Assembly (NCBI GenBank): GCA_032164245.1
Contig: JAVMKO010000020.1
Span: 9,761,206-9,825,205 of the forward strand
Source: Sternotherus odoratus
Taxonomy: Eukaryota > Chordata > Testudines > Kinosternidae
Length of the DNA stretch: 64,000 nucleotides
Reading direction: 5' to 3'
This document shows, piece by piece, positions 45,091 through 56,032 of the stretch (its first letter is position 1; every line of letters starts with the position of its first letter). The notes under the pieces were generated by a model, which saw nothing but the letters and a program-made list of their open reading frames with translations, searched no databases and was not told the origin of the DNA. A program made the position numbers and the translations under genes.

Positions 45091-46189
45091 TTGACTTGAG
45101 ATAGTCTGATGTGCTGGGCAATTCTGGAAAAAGAGAGAGACTCCATTATTTGCTTAGATCTGGTCAGTAGTCACTCCACTGAGACCAGTGGTGTGACAGT
45201 GGATTAGAACTGCTGAGAGTGAGAAGAGAATAAGGCCTTTGCCTTATGTCTCAGTAATGGAGCATCTATCTTCAATCTAAGAGGGTCGGCAGGGGCCCTA
45301 AGAACCTTTTCTCCTCCCCCAAGAGCCTTCAGCAACAGGGATTCAATGTTGGGCATCTGTTTCTATGAAAACCCAGAGCCAAACCATGCTGGGCAATTGG
45401 TGCACACAGCTCCCCTTAGCTTCAGGAGCCACTGCACATACTGACCTGGGGTTATTAAGTCACAGATAGATGGAGATGGGAGGCTGGTGTTGGACGTGAC
45501 CGCACTCTGAGGTTCCCCATCATAACTGATGGTGTCTTTCCTCTGCCCTTTCAGTTTTGAGAGAGAGAGAGAGTGAGTCCCTCTCCCCGTATCCCATTAG
45601 TAATAATAACACTATAAAGGTTGCCCTTTCACAAAGCAGGCAACCTATGAATCACCAACCTGGCTGAATCAGAGACTTCCTTCCCCCCGCCGCAACTATC
45701 CCATACTACCCTTTCCCAGCCCTGCTCCCCACCCATGTCAGGACCCAAATGATGGCACCAAGTCTTTCTTTAAAACAGCTCCCAACATTTAGAAAGCAAG
45801 AAGGGGGCAAAGACCAATAAAACAGAATGAAAGAGCTATAAAAACAAGGCATTGCTGAATCCTCTTGAATCCACTCCCCCCGCCCCCCACTGCCTTGCCC
45901 CATTTGGGATTGAAATAACCAAAGCGAATCTGAGAGACTTTAATTGGAACAAGTTGCTGGCACAGTTCTTTGCTGGAGTTTCCTTCACCCTGTAAACAAT
46001 TGGCCTTGACTGAAGCTCCCAGGCTCCCTGGAAAAAGCAAAGCGGTGGTGGGGGGAGGGGGGGGATCTGAGTCAACACATCTGATGCACTTTCCCAGCAG
46101 GCAGGGCTGGGAAGTCCGGTCGGGGTTGTATATTCAGATATGTCTTCCTCTTGATGCATTTTGACACCACACATCTGTGGGTTGTGCAC
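45091..46189. other. Unassigned non-coding sequence with a short (GA)n tract near 45559
   Basis: GAGAGAGAGAGAGAGTGAG near 45559-45577. A 177-residue minus-strand frame (45836-46369) overlaps the purine tract to the right and is low in complexity, so I do not call it a gene. Confidence 0.4.
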
Positions 46190-46430
46190 AGTGGTGAAAG
46201 CATAGAGGGAGGGGAAGCATGAGAGAGGGTGTGAGAGGGATGGCAGTGCAGAGGAGGGGAGATAGAAGGAGCAGTGTTGAGTGGAGGGAGGTGGTTGGAG
46301 AGGAGAAGAGAGGAAGCAAAGTGAGAAGAGGATGGAGGACCATGGAGACAGTAAGAGCCAATGGAGCAAGATAATGGGGTGGGAGGGTGTCTGGAGGAGT
46401 TAAGAGGAAAAAAGAAAGAAGGCAGTGCCC
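46190..46430. repeat. Long purine-rich tract
   Basis: About 240 bp heavily biased to G and A on the plus strand, with runs such as GGAGAGGAGAAGAGAGGAAG. On the complementary strand this produces long Ser/Pro/Leu-rich frames that mimic proteins. Confidence 0.85.
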
Positions 46431-46719
46431 TGACAAGGTGATTGGGCTGCATGGAACCATCCTATGTGAGCCTCTGGTTACTGGCCAGGAGAGCTGACCA
46501 AACAACTGGCTTGGGGCTTCTGTGGCCCGAGTGAGAAAAATTTTAAAAAGCAGGTTGCCTTGAATTAAAATGTTTTCAAAAATGGTGAACTATTCTTTCG
46601 TGTTAAGGTTTTTAAACCTATTTTTTTAAAGATCTATCCATGTGAACAATGCAATAAAATCTGGAGCAAAAAGGGGTTTCAAATCAAAGATCAATTTTTT
46701 TTTTCTTCAGGTTATTTTC

Positions 46720-46746
46720 TTTTCTTTTCTTTTCTTTTTTTTGACA
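46720..46746 (+). repeat. (TTTTC)n simple repeat
   Basis: Four to five TTTTC units followed by a T-run. Confidence 0.9.
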
Positions 46747-47199
46747 GAAACAAATCAGTTACTTCAACTCCAATTCACAAATTGTTCCCCTCACGTCAAA
46801 TATGCATTTGTCATCGAATAAAGCTTTCACACATTTTATGGGCGGTGCAAAACACCAGTGCATGTGGACACGGGCAACCCCATTCTGCTGACTGAGTGAG
46901 AGAAGGCTATTTACCGTAGTTGTGAGCTGAAGATGAGCAGGGAGAGGATGAACAAGGGGTAGATGTGGAGGGGGAACAGGAAGATGATTCAGCAAAGGCT
47001 AGATCGATCAATACATAGACCTGGCCCTATGAGCTTTCACGTGCCCCTGAATTATTCTAAACATCCTGTCTAGATGAATCCTGCTTTAAAAATATTTCCA
47101 TCTGAAATTATTCCAGTTTACAATTTCTCTTCAATAACAAACAAATGCATTAATGGACCTCAACCTGCACGCCTGCATACACACACACACCACAGCCAA

Positions 47200-47700
47200 G
47201 TTGTCAATCATTTCAGCTAGATGCTTTTTTATGACTACCCTCCTTCTCTAAAGTCATGTTTATTATTACAGCTAAATAGTGAATTTTCTAATAGCCTTTT
47301 TATGTGGCCTTTAAAATGTCTTCTCAAACAATCAAGTGAACCTTCTCATAAAATACTCCTTAGTGGAAGAGGGGCGAGATTCTGTATGAAGATTAGAATC
47401 GGGCTTGGATTCTTGCCGTTGTGTATGTTTCATAGCAAATGTTCACTAAGAGAGGGTGTCTAGTAAGATGTGGAAAAACTAAAAAGCCGGAGCCATGCTT
47501 TGCATTCTGGGCTCCTCGTTTTTCAAATATTTGACTTGTTAATTATTATTTGTATTGTGGTAGCATCCACTTGAGAAGCATTTTTATTTTCTTAAAAGCA
47601 TGCGCCTTTAAAGTCTTTGAGACACTGAAAATGAGTCACTTTTTAAATCTACTTTCTGATAGTTCCCTAACGTAAATGTTCCCTAAATAATGCGATTCAC
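47200..47700. other. Candidate conserved non-coding block
   Basis: Mostly repeat-free (a short MIR-tail scrap, ATTATTATTTGTATTGTGGT, lies near 47542). Contains TTTATTATTACAGCTAAATA and AAGTCTTTGAGACACTG. Conservation untested. Confidence 0.25.
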
Positions 47701-47784
47701 AACTTGGCCCTGCAATTTGCAGTTGACACAATTATTCTTAGTTTTGCTCTCATTGCATTAAACTGAAAGGAGAATGATGGGGGA

Positions 47785-47862
47785 ATTCTCTTCTTTTTTT
47801 CTTTTTACTTCTTTTCTTCTTTTGTTTTCCTTTTTCCTTTTCCTTTTTCCCTTCTCCCTTCT
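47785..47862 (+). repeat. Polypyrimidine tract ending in CAG
   Basis: About 78 bases almost wholly C and T, finishing TCCCTTCTCAG. It looks like a 3' splice site but no plausible exon follows, so I list it as a low-complexity tract. Confidence 0.8.
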
Positions 47863-48009
47863 CAGTCCGCCAAAGAATTGTTTGTGTGAGTTCTCTTATT
47901 AAGAAAGACTGACAGAAGAATATTGTTCATTTGTTTTTCCCCATAATTTGGATTTGTCTTATTTTCACTGCAGGGGGAGAGGGAGGGAGGATAATTGGAC
48001 TGCTAGTGA

Positions 48010-48085
48010 ATCCGATCCAGAAGCCACTGTGTTTCAAGGGGAGTCTATCCATTGACTTCAAGGGCTTTGGATCATACCCCAAACA
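48010..48085. repeat. Small palindromic repeat
   Basis: AATCCGATCCAGAAGCC at the left and CCATTGACTTCAAGGGC then TTTGGATCATACCCC at the right: edges and centre of the family seen at 3775 and 60656. Confidence 0.6.
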
Positions 48086-49227
48086 TATAAAGTTATTCAC
48101 AGAGGCATTTGCAGGATCTGGGTATCAGCTGATAAAATCAGCTGAGATTTTACCCTTAGGATCTGTTATTCAGGGAGGCGAGACAATAACACTAAAATAA
48201 AACCAGTCGTAAGGTTCAGAGATTTGGAACAAGCTGTGGTGAAAAACATTGAAATTTCTGGGGATTATCTAAACCGGCCTTTTGAGTCCCTGCCCATCCC
48301 TGATGCCACGCCCTTCCTCCACAAACTCCCTGGGATGTTATTGCCTGATACATGGTTGCAGCTTCAGAACACTTTCCCACTGCTATCCTTCCTCTGGGGT
48401 ATCATGGATAACCGCTCATGTAAATGCTATCTCTTCTGGTATTTTTAGAACCCCAGAATTGGGGTATTTTGGAGCCTATTTATGTGCTAATGCCAACCTT
48501 TTCAGATATCCTTGGATTTTTGTATACTTAGATTTCTTGGTGCCTAACTTGAGACAGCAGTGGCCTGATTCTCCCCTGCCTTCCATAGTCACTTACACCT
48601 GTGCAACATAAGCATAAAACATTGCCTTATCAGAATAACAATCTGCGCCCATTTTGCACTCCACACACAGATATAAATACACAAGGTGTAAGACAGTGGA
48701 GAATGAATCCTCCGGGCTTTTGTGAACCTACTTTTACTGTAGCAGTTTGTCCCTTGCTACAACTTCTGTATTAGTGATCACAAAAGGTGAAATTCACTCT
48801 GTGCAGTGGGCTGGCACAAAGCCTACATGTCAATTAAGTCTCACTTATTCTGTGAATTTAAGTGGTTTATAGACCTACTATTGGCCCTCTTCCCAGGGCG
48901 AATGTCAGGCTGGAAGATTATGAGTGTACGGCAAATGGTGAGGGGCAAGAGACTGACCACGGTAAGCACAAATTGCACTCCTGGTGTAATTTACAAGAAA
49001 TTGGCATTCATCATCACGGGCAGCTAGCTTCCTCAATGAGAGTTAAAAGTTCAATTACGCTCCCAGTCAAGATGTACAGAACTATGATGTCAGTTACTAA
49101 CCACATCCTGCTTTGACTCTGGAGGGTTTTCCTTTTCAAGGTATGAGAGCCATGGATGCTAATCCCTTAATTTGTTGTTTGTCCATGTATTCCTTGAACA
49201 CTGATTTTAGAAATTTAGCCATTGATT
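48086..49227. other. Unassigned non-coding sequence
   Basis: Overlapping short open frames on the plus strand have no domain. Nothing else recognised. Confidence 0.35.
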
Positions 49228-49450
49228 AATAATATCTAGCTCTTGTATCACACTTTTCATCAGTAGAGCTCCAAGTGCTTAATAATTGAGATCTGAACCA
49301 TTCTCTCCAATTTACAGATGGGGACACTGAGGCACAGGGAGGTGAAGTGGTTTGCTCCAGGTCATCCAGCAGGCCGTTGGCAGTGCTGGGAATAGAATCT
49401 AGATTTCCCAAGTCCCAGTCTAGTGCTCCAGCCACTCTGCAGCCTAAAGA
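49228..49450 (-). repeat. MIR-type CORE-SINE, antisense, near full length
   Basis: TTTTCATCAGTAGAGCTCCA, TTTACAGATGGGGACACTGA, GGTCATCCAGCAGGCCG, GGGAATAGAATCTAGATTTC and CCCAGTCTAGTGCTCCAGCC in order. Confidence 0.93.
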
Positions 49451-49664
49451 AAGGCTACAAGTGAGAAACAAAAATACTCTGACACTGGCATGTGCCACCT
49501 AATTTTCTATTCATCTACTATCTCATCTACTTAGGTACTTGTCATGAATTTATAATACACGTGTAACTTGCATTCTAGAGATCCCTAAATTACACACATT
49601 CTTTCAGTTAGAGGGGTGGTGATGGAAGGGTCAAGGAGCAAATTGTAAACATTTTTCGTATCAT

Positions 49665-50010
49665 AGGGGTGCCCACAGGACTCAACTGAGATTTGTCAGA
49701 CCCATTGTGCTAGAACCTGTACACACATACACAGCAGGAGGCTGTCCCGGACCCAAAGGGTATCAATCTAAATAGACAGGGCAAGGGGTGAGAGGAGAAA
49801 CAAAGTCACAAAGAGTGGAAATGACTTGCTTGGGTTGGGATGGCTTTTGGGGAGTGTGATCAGGGCAGCTGCCTTGAGCACCAACATTCAGGGGTATCAA
49901 ATCCCCATTTGTGAGGGAGGCAGTTATTTTATTTGAGGAAGGTTAGTAGCAGAGTCAGGATTAGAACACCGCTCTCGAGGACCTCAGCCCAGTGTCTACC
50001 TCTACTAGAC
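49665..50010 (-). repeat. MIR-type CORE-SINE with 3' segment, antisense
   Basis: CATTGTGCTAGAACCTGTAC, GGGTATCAATCTAAATAGAC, GGAAATGACTTGCTTGGG and AGCAGAGTCAGGATTAGAAC. An insertion or duplication of about 90 bp lies between core and head. Confidence 0.8.
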
Positions 50011-50029
50011 TTCGGAAGAGACGAAGCCA

Positions 50030-50106
50030 GATCCCTGCTAGTGTAACTTGGAAGAGCTCCACTGACTTCAACTGGACACTGAGTTATACCAGCTGAGGCT
50101 CGGGCT
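50030..50106. repeat. Small palindromic repeat
   Basis: GCCAGATCCCTGCTAGTGTA and ACCAGCTGAGGCTCGGGCTG flank a centre CCACTGACTTCAACTGG. Confidence 0.6.
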
Positions 50107-50437
50107 GGTACAATTTTACCAGAGCTTGTAAAATGTGCTTGGATTCTTTCAGTCTCTCTCATTTATTGTTAAAAATGAATTGAAAATGCTAAAAGCACCC
50201 TGAGCAGTCAAGAGTGACCAGAGAATAGTGGTAGTTATGGTATTAGTGGTTACTATTCATTTTAAACTAATTGCAGCCCAAGGTAAAACCAAATGCAAGA
50301 GTGAGTTCCAACCAACAAAGCGGTCCATAATTGAGGTTATAACCACTCTTCTTCTCTAGTTGCAGTGCTGTTTGATATTCAGGACCTTGAAATAAAGATG
50401 ATGGTGTTGGTTTTGGACTGGGTTCCAGCCGTTAATC

Positions 50438-50575
50438 TAGGGCGACCAAACAGCAAATGTGAAAAATCAGGACCGGGGGTGGCGGGTGGGTAATAGGAGC
50501 CTATATAAGAAATATACCCAAAATTTGGGACTGCCCCTATAAAATCAGGACATCTGGTCACCCTATGTTAATGGC
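50438..50575 (-). mobile_element. TA-ended MITE, copy D, opposite orientation
   Basis: TAGGGCGACCAAACAGCAAA at the left and GGACATCTGGTCACCCTA at the right. The interior is the reverse complement of copies A-C. Confidence 0.9.
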
Positions 50576-50959
50576 AAAGAAGACTGGGGAGAAGTTCAGC
50601 GCTTCTGATTCGTCAGACTGTTTCTCAATCACTTTCTCTATGTGGCCAAGTCCATTGTTATGTGCAGTACCACACGCACAGAATCTGCTGCTGATCACAG
50701 CTTAACCTGCTGAAGCCAATGGCAAAATTCTCATTGAATTCGACGGGAGCAGCAGCAGTCCCTTAAAAAATGGAAATGATGCACAAGTGGCCTGTGGGTC
50801 AGATTGTTAGAGATGAGCCTAAACCAAACCCCTGAATCTGAGCACCCTAGAATTTAGGAGGGGATGGGAAGAGAGAGTCCGGGGTCCAAATCTGGATCTA
50901 GATTTGACAGTTGTACCCCACCTCTGTGAGGGGCTAGCCCAGAAAAGTAGAGGCAATAG
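50576..50959. other. Unassigned non-coding sequence
   Basis: No recognised gene or repeat. Confidence 0.35.
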
Positions 50960-51235
50960 GGCTAGTAGAAAATTATCAGTCGAAAGTTGTTTTTGTTTTG
51001 TGCGATGGCAAATTGGGATTTCTACTCAATGGAAAGTTTCATGGAAAGTGTCTGCTTTCCTCTTTAAAAAAAATAAATAAATCAGAAATCCCCCCACAAC
51101 ATTTTCAGCTTCAAGTGGAAAATTATGATTTTTCCATTTAAAAAAAAAATCAACAATTTTTTTAAAAACTGTGTTTTTAACAAAAAGTCATAATTGGCAT
51201 GGGGGCGGGAAAACAATTTCCAACTAACTCAAATA
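50960..51235. repeat. AT-rich foldback-type repeat, eroded
   Basis: GGCTAGTAGAAAATTATCAG at the left and AACAATTTCCAACTAACTC at the right, with T-rich then A-rich runs between. Confidence 0.45.
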
Positions 51236-51429
51236 GACATCAGATACATGCACAGGCTCCCACTAATGCCCCCCCACATTTTACTGTCTTGGGTCAGGGC
51301 ACTCAGCCGTCTGTTGTTCTGCCTCTTGCCAATACCTCATGCTTCAAAGGAAGGTTAGTAAATTCAGTGATACAATTAATAACAGAAAGGTGGCTCAGTC
51401 TTCTGTACCAGATGTTGAAGAGAGTGAAG

Positions 51430-51570
51430 AGAGGCAGGTAGTAAAGCAGTGGGAAATATCTGTGGGCCTAAATGACTTTCACAAGAAGTCTGTAGCAGAA
51501 CTGAAAATTGAGCCCGCCCTATCTCCTGAGTCCCAGCCCCATGCTTTACCCACAAAGATTGTCTTTTCTC
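51430..51570 (-). repeat. MIR-type CORE-SINE, antisense, eroded
   Basis: ATGACTTTCACAAGAAGTCT, GTAGCAGAACTGAAAATTGA and CTCCTGAGTCCCAGCCCC. Confidence 0.65.
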
Positions 51571-52011
51571 CCTTCATACTATTTGAGCTCCTATTTGGAT
51601 AACAAGTTCCTGTTACCCCGGCTGGCATAGAGAACTGCTATGCTAGTGCCTTGGTGTTACGCACATAGAGAAAAGGACAAGATGTTTTCTTCCTGACCTT
51701 TGAAAGCTGGAGAGGGAAACAGAAAATGCCTATAGCGTACCTAAGGGAGCTGCATACAGTATTGTTCAATAGGGAGGCCCCGCCAGCAAGTTCCAGGTGG
51801 TTAACATGAGGTTTGCTTTGGAAACTGGGAAATCTTTGATGATTTTTTTTTTAACTGGGTACCATCCTTTTTAACACCCTTGTACACAGCAGACGTCAAT
51901 GTCTGCCATTAACAAAGACTTGTAAAAGAATAAGGCAGTTGCTAAGGAAACTTCTGTTGCACAGGAACTAAACAAACAGCAGCATGTTAAACAAGGAGCC
52001 GTGCAAACTAG
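51571..52011. other. Unassigned sequence
   Basis: The right part (from about 51890) is AT-rich and repeat-free, similar in look to the candidate conserved blocks. Confidence 0.3.
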
Positions 52012-52110
52012 GGGCCCAATTCTGCAAATCTTTATTTAGGCAAGTACCCCCTTGACTTCTTTGGGGGATCTCCACTACTCATATAAGTAAAGGTTTGCAG
52101 GTTCAGGGCC
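52012..52110. repeat. Small palindromic MITE
   Basis: Inverted ends GGGCCCAATTCTGCAAATC and GGTTTGCAGGTTCAGGGCC, with CCCCTTGACTTCTTTGGGG at the centre. A familiar reptile and bird foldback element. Confidence 0.8.
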
Positions 52111-52119
52111 AAGTATAAG

Positions 52120-52700
52120 ACAAAAGCTCCCTAAAGCAGTCTCAAAACTTTAAGAATTAACTGTTTGGAGAACGTCAAGGCAGCAGCAGCATGCTGTGGA
52201 AATAGCACACATCCATTTCCGGCCTCCAAATATAGTTAGTTGTCATTTGAAAGCAGCCCTGTAATCTTTGTTGTGATATTAATTTCACCCAGAGATGCTA
52301 ACAGGAACCATTCTGTGTACAGAGCCCTCAATCTTCAGCTAATCTTTAGGAAGTGTAGAGCAGCTCTCAAAGATTAGCCACTTTTAAATGAAACAAGCTG
52401 TGCCACTAGAATGTGTCCAGGTGTCTGTGCACTTTAAATAGTTTGTCAGGTTTTTCCTGCTGGTGAGGTTGGAAAGGCTGTTTTGCTCCTTCGGTTTATT
52501 GACTGGCGGAGTTCAATTCATTATGAGCTCAATTTTTTTCAAACAGCTTTCTTCCATTTAGATACTAAACTAACTTTCAGTTTACAAAAGTGCTCCGCTG
52601 AGCTATTTGGAAATCTCCCCTTAAAATTTACCTCTGCCTACAAAAAAAAAAACAAACACTTGACAATGGTTAGGCAGCTGGTATTCTGTGACTGCTGCTT
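52120..52700. other. Candidate conserved non-coding block
   Basis: Repeat-free. Contains TTGTGATATTAATTTCACCC, TTCAGCTAATCTTTAGG and CAATTCATTATGAGCTCAAT. No coding frame with a domain. Conservation untested. Confidence 0.3.
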
Positions 52701-52849
52701 ATCATCCTGATCGTAATTATCTCACTGCTACCTTGTGTTCTCCCACCCATCTGTTTGTTAGATCTTCCTGTTATCCCTAGTCCTTTACTTAGGGTTTTGT
52801 GTCTTCACTGAACAAGAAGTTAATAGCTCTCTCAATGTAAAATTGTAGT

Positions 52850-53345
52850 GGAGATCGGGAAAAAGGCAGTTTTTACCTTTGAGCTGGACACACATTTTTG
52901 TACAAAACTTTTTTAACAACAAAAATGAAGATTTACTGGCACCAAATTTTTTTGTTGAATTCATGTTAATTTTGCCAAATTGGTTCTGTTGAAAATATAT
53001 CAAACTTCTGGATGGGGGGGGGGGGGTTCAAAATTGTGTGGGTTTTTTTTCCCTGACATTTTCAAAGCAAAAATCCCCATTTTTTGGAAACAAACAAGTC
53101 ATAAATAGTCTTTAATTTTATTTATTTAAAGGCCAAAACATTTTAAAATGATCCAATTCAAAAGAAAACATTTCAGTTTTGTTGAAAAGAAACATTTTGT
53201 TCCGCCCAAAACAACTTTCTTGTCTTTTTGGTTCACCAATTATTTTTTTATTTCATTTTCAGTTGGTCACAAACTAATTTTTCCCCATTTTTTCCAAATT
53301 GCCAATGAACTGAAAAATCCATTATTTGCACAGTTCTGGTATCTA
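52850..53345. repeat. AT-rich foldback-type repeat with a G-run
   Basis: Runs of TTTGTTGAATT, TTTCAAAGCAAAAA and ATTTCAGTTTTGTTG, with a G homopolymer at about 53014-53027. Same composition as the family at 40045, but edges are not clear. Confidence 0.45.
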
Positions 53346-53412
53346 CTCAAGTTCATCACTTTGCCTCTCAACTGGAGTTCAGCTCATCTAGTTACATCAA
53401 AGTAACAACTAC

Positions 53413-53742
53413 TATGTCTTGTCTCCACTAAGTTGTACAGCAAGATACTTTCTCACTGTAAAACACACATTTTTTTGAAGTGAACAACAGCCTTTGTCTA
53501 CGCAAAGTTGTCTATGCCCCTGTTTGTTTAAAGTTGTGAATTTTAAAGTGACTTACTTGAACTGGTATGAACTGCTATGTGAACACTATTATTTCAGGTT
53601 ATTTTGGATTAGTTTAAATCAGTTAGGAGAATTTCTAGACTACACCAAAATAAGCCACTCAAACCAAAATAAGATTCACCATATGAGGGTTTGCACCACT
53701 TTAACTGAACTAGTTCAAATTTGTGTATAGACAAGACCCTAG
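53413..53742. mobile_element. Harbinger-type MITE, about 330 bp
   Basis: Ends TATGTCTTGTCTCCAC and the reverse complement of GTATAGACAAGACCCTA are imperfect inverted repeats. Interior phrases GGTTATTTTGGATTAG and CCAAAATAAGCCACTC are partly self-complementary. Confidence 0.8.
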
Positions 53743-53857
53743 ATTATAAACTCTTTGGAGCAAGGACCATTTCGTTGTTATGGATTTGTGCAGTGCCTAG
53801 CACAATGGGGTTGAGATCTCTAGGCACTACCATAATACAAATAAGACATCATTATTC
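53743..53857 (+). repeat. L2/MIR-type 3' tail, sense
   Basis: TGTGCAGTGCCTAGCACAAT and AGGCACTACCATAATACAAA. Clear copy of the shared tail. Confidence 0.8.
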
Positions 53858-53999
53858 TAACCAATAGAAGCAGCTAGATACCTCAGTACCTGGTCCTTAT
53901 TTACATGTCTAAATGGGAGATGAGCTGCTGTGAAAATCTAGCCCTATTTAAGTGTGATTGATTGTTTTACTGGTTGTCATTTGTAAGCGAAAGTCCATT

Positions 54000-54210
54000 G
54001 TAGTGGGGTGGCTAAAACTAAGAGCCCAGGACATTTGGATTTTATTCTTGGCTCTGCCATTAGCCTGCTCAGTGACTAAGGACAAGTCACTTCACCAAGC
54101 CATGTCTCAGTTTCCCCATCTATATAATGGGGCTAAATGCTACTGCCCTCCTTTGTAAAGCGTTTTGAGATTTATGAATGAAAAGCATTAGGTTGATATT
54201 AATTGTTAGG
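54000..54210 (+). repeat. MIR-type CORE-SINE, sense, near full length
   Basis: GAGCCCAGGACATTTGGATT, GACAAGTCACTTCACCAAGC, TGTCTCAGTTTCCCCATCTA and TTTGTAAAGCGTTTTGAGAT in order. Confidence 0.95.
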
Positions 54211-54594
54211 GCATCAAAAGTTTTTTTTTGCATGGTCTTAGTTAGTTGTTTGTTTAATTCTAGAGATATAAATAAAATAACAAAATAAGTGAATGCTAAG
54301 GGCCTCTCTCTGCATGGATCTACCTTATAGTTGAAGGGGATGATCAGCCAATTGTATTAGTGGTCTCCATGGGGATGGAGATAATTAGACAAGAAGATGA
54401 ATAACAGACGCGAGGCTGAAGGGTTTGGGCCGGCCACAGTAGTCGCACAGGGAATATGCAGGAAAGCCGTACTGATTTTCCCATGGAGCCTCTTCTTCAC
54501 TATTACCACCATCATCCCCTTTTAAATAGTTACTGTATTTTTTGTGTGATCAATACTGGCCCTGGGTTTGATCCTGGTTCCCCTCCCAGCCTTT
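54211..54594. other. Unassigned non-coding sequence
   Basis: No recognised gene or repeat. Confidence 0.35.
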
Positions 54595-54725
54595 GACTGT
54601 TTCGAATGTAAACTTTTCAGAGTAGGTACTGTCTCTTACCATGGGTATGTTCAGCACTTGGCACAATGGGCCCCTGTTCTTGGTTGGGACCTCCAAGTAC
54701 TGCTGTAATATATACAAAATAACCC
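54595..54725 (+). repeat. L2/MIR-type 3' tail, sense
   Basis: CAGAGTAGGTACTGTCTCTT, TTCAGCACTTGGCACAATGG and CAAGTACTGCTGTAATATAT. Confidence 0.75.
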
Positions 54726-54784
54726 TGCTTCACTCTGAAGTCTCTGGGAGTTTGGCCATTGACTTTAGCATGGAGCTGGTTTGG

Positions 54785-54958
54785 AAATTTTCTATTGCAG
54801 TGATTTTCAGTGAGCTTTTCTGCAGAAAAGGAATGTTTCTATTGAATTTTTGTGTGTGTTTTTTCCATCAAAAAAATGAAAATTTAATCTTTATTGTCAT
54901 TTCCCCTCCTCCTCCCTACCACCACTGTAAAAAGACAACATTCCCTGTCTAGCTCTAG
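54785..54958. repeat. AT-rich foldback-type repeat, right-end fragment
   Basis: GAAATTTTCTATTGCAG-type runs ending in CCTGTCTAGCTCTAG, the family's right edge. Confidence 0.4.
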
Positions 54959-55059
54959 TTCAATGGGAGTAAAATTGGGTCCTGTTTTGGGCAGGAGGGG
55001 AAGGACGAGGGGGAGAAACACTGTGGGAGCCATTCCTGTTTGCCCTCTGCAAGGTATGA

Positions 55060-55450
55060 ATGCCAATAACAGTTCCGCAGTAAAAACAACCCAGCATCGA
55101 GTAAAGCGGAAAAACAGCTGCTAAGTGTGGAGAATCAGAAATCTGATTTGAATAAGAGTAACCAGATTGCAGGAACTTTAAATAGATTGGAGACTAACGT
55201 AATTAAAATAAAAAGGTTCAGAGCACATTAAAGGGCATTAATATGCAATAAGGAAACTCTTAACCCACCAATTCTCCACATACACAGTCATCAAGGAAAA
55301 AGGAGCAATGCCCATAAAACCGTTCTCTTAGGAAGGGCAATGGGTTCAGTGCCTGACAAGAGATCAGTAGCTGAAAGTAACAGCATTAAATGGAAAGTTC
55401 CGTTATTGCCGGATGTTTACTACAAAAAAGCCATGATCCCACAAGGTGCT
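55060..55450. other. Candidate conserved non-coding block
   Basis: Repeat-free. Contains ATCTGATTTGAATAAGAG, ACTAACGTAATTAAAATAAA and GGGCATTAATATGCAATAAG, the last resembling an octamer-type POU site beside a TAAT core. Conservation untested. Confidence 0.35.
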
Positions 55451-55829
55451 GTGGCCCATGCAAGCAAAGCCTTGCCTCTGTTTAGTTCCATTGCCTTAAA
55501 TAAGACTCTGCACAGGCACCAAGGTCTATCGATAGGACACAGAAATTGATATGTCTTTCTAGCGTCCTATCTTCAACAGTTGCTGAGAGGAAGGTGTATG
55601 GGGCTCTGCAGTGAAAGAACCTGCCCACGGGGGAAGTTTCTTCTTGACTATTATTAGGTAGCAGTTGGCTTGTATCCAGAAGCATGAGAGTTTGCATCTC
55701 TGGAAAGACTCTTACATTAAATCAAGTTAAAACCTAAATTTTATTGCGGGATCTGAGTTTGAGTTTGGCCATCCCCAATGAAAAGTGTTATTGGTGCCAT
55801 TGCAGCTTCCATGCCAGCCCAGAAATTCT
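55451..55829. other. Unassigned non-coding sequence
   Basis: No recognised gene or repeat. Confidence 0.35.
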
Positions 55830-55925
55830 GCTGGTTTTTCAACCAGCTCGCTGACATTTTTTTGACCAACAAAACATTTTGTCAAAATCCTGAAAATTTG
55901 CAAAATTGGAAGTTTCTATGGCTAT
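55830..55925. repeat. AT-rich foldback-type repeat fragment
   Basis: TTTTTCAACCAGCTCGCTG then TTTTTTTGACCAACAAAACA and CAAAATCCTGAAAATTTGC. Confidence 0.45.
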
Positions 55926-55929
55926 TTAG

Positions 55930-56032
55930 ATGGTAAGCTGTCTGAATCAGGGACTGTTTATTATGTACAGTGCTTTGCACAATGGGGCTTTGATCTCAGT
56001 TTGGGGCCCTAGATGTTGTAATACAAATAATA
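55930..56032 (+). repeat. L2/MIR-type 3' tail, sense
   Basis: GTACAGTGCTTTGCACAATG and GTTTGGGGCCCTAGATGTTG then TAATACAAATAATAAG. Confidence 0.8.

Noticed and set aside
45836..46369. 177-codon minus-strand open frame
   Set aside because: It overlaps the purine-rich tract, is low in complexity (Ser, Pro, Leu) and has overlapping long frames in the other minus-strand phases, so it is compositional.
47862..47890. Possible microexon after the CAG
   Set aside because: About 20 bases with no reading-frame or conservation evidence. Kept only as a low-interest finding.
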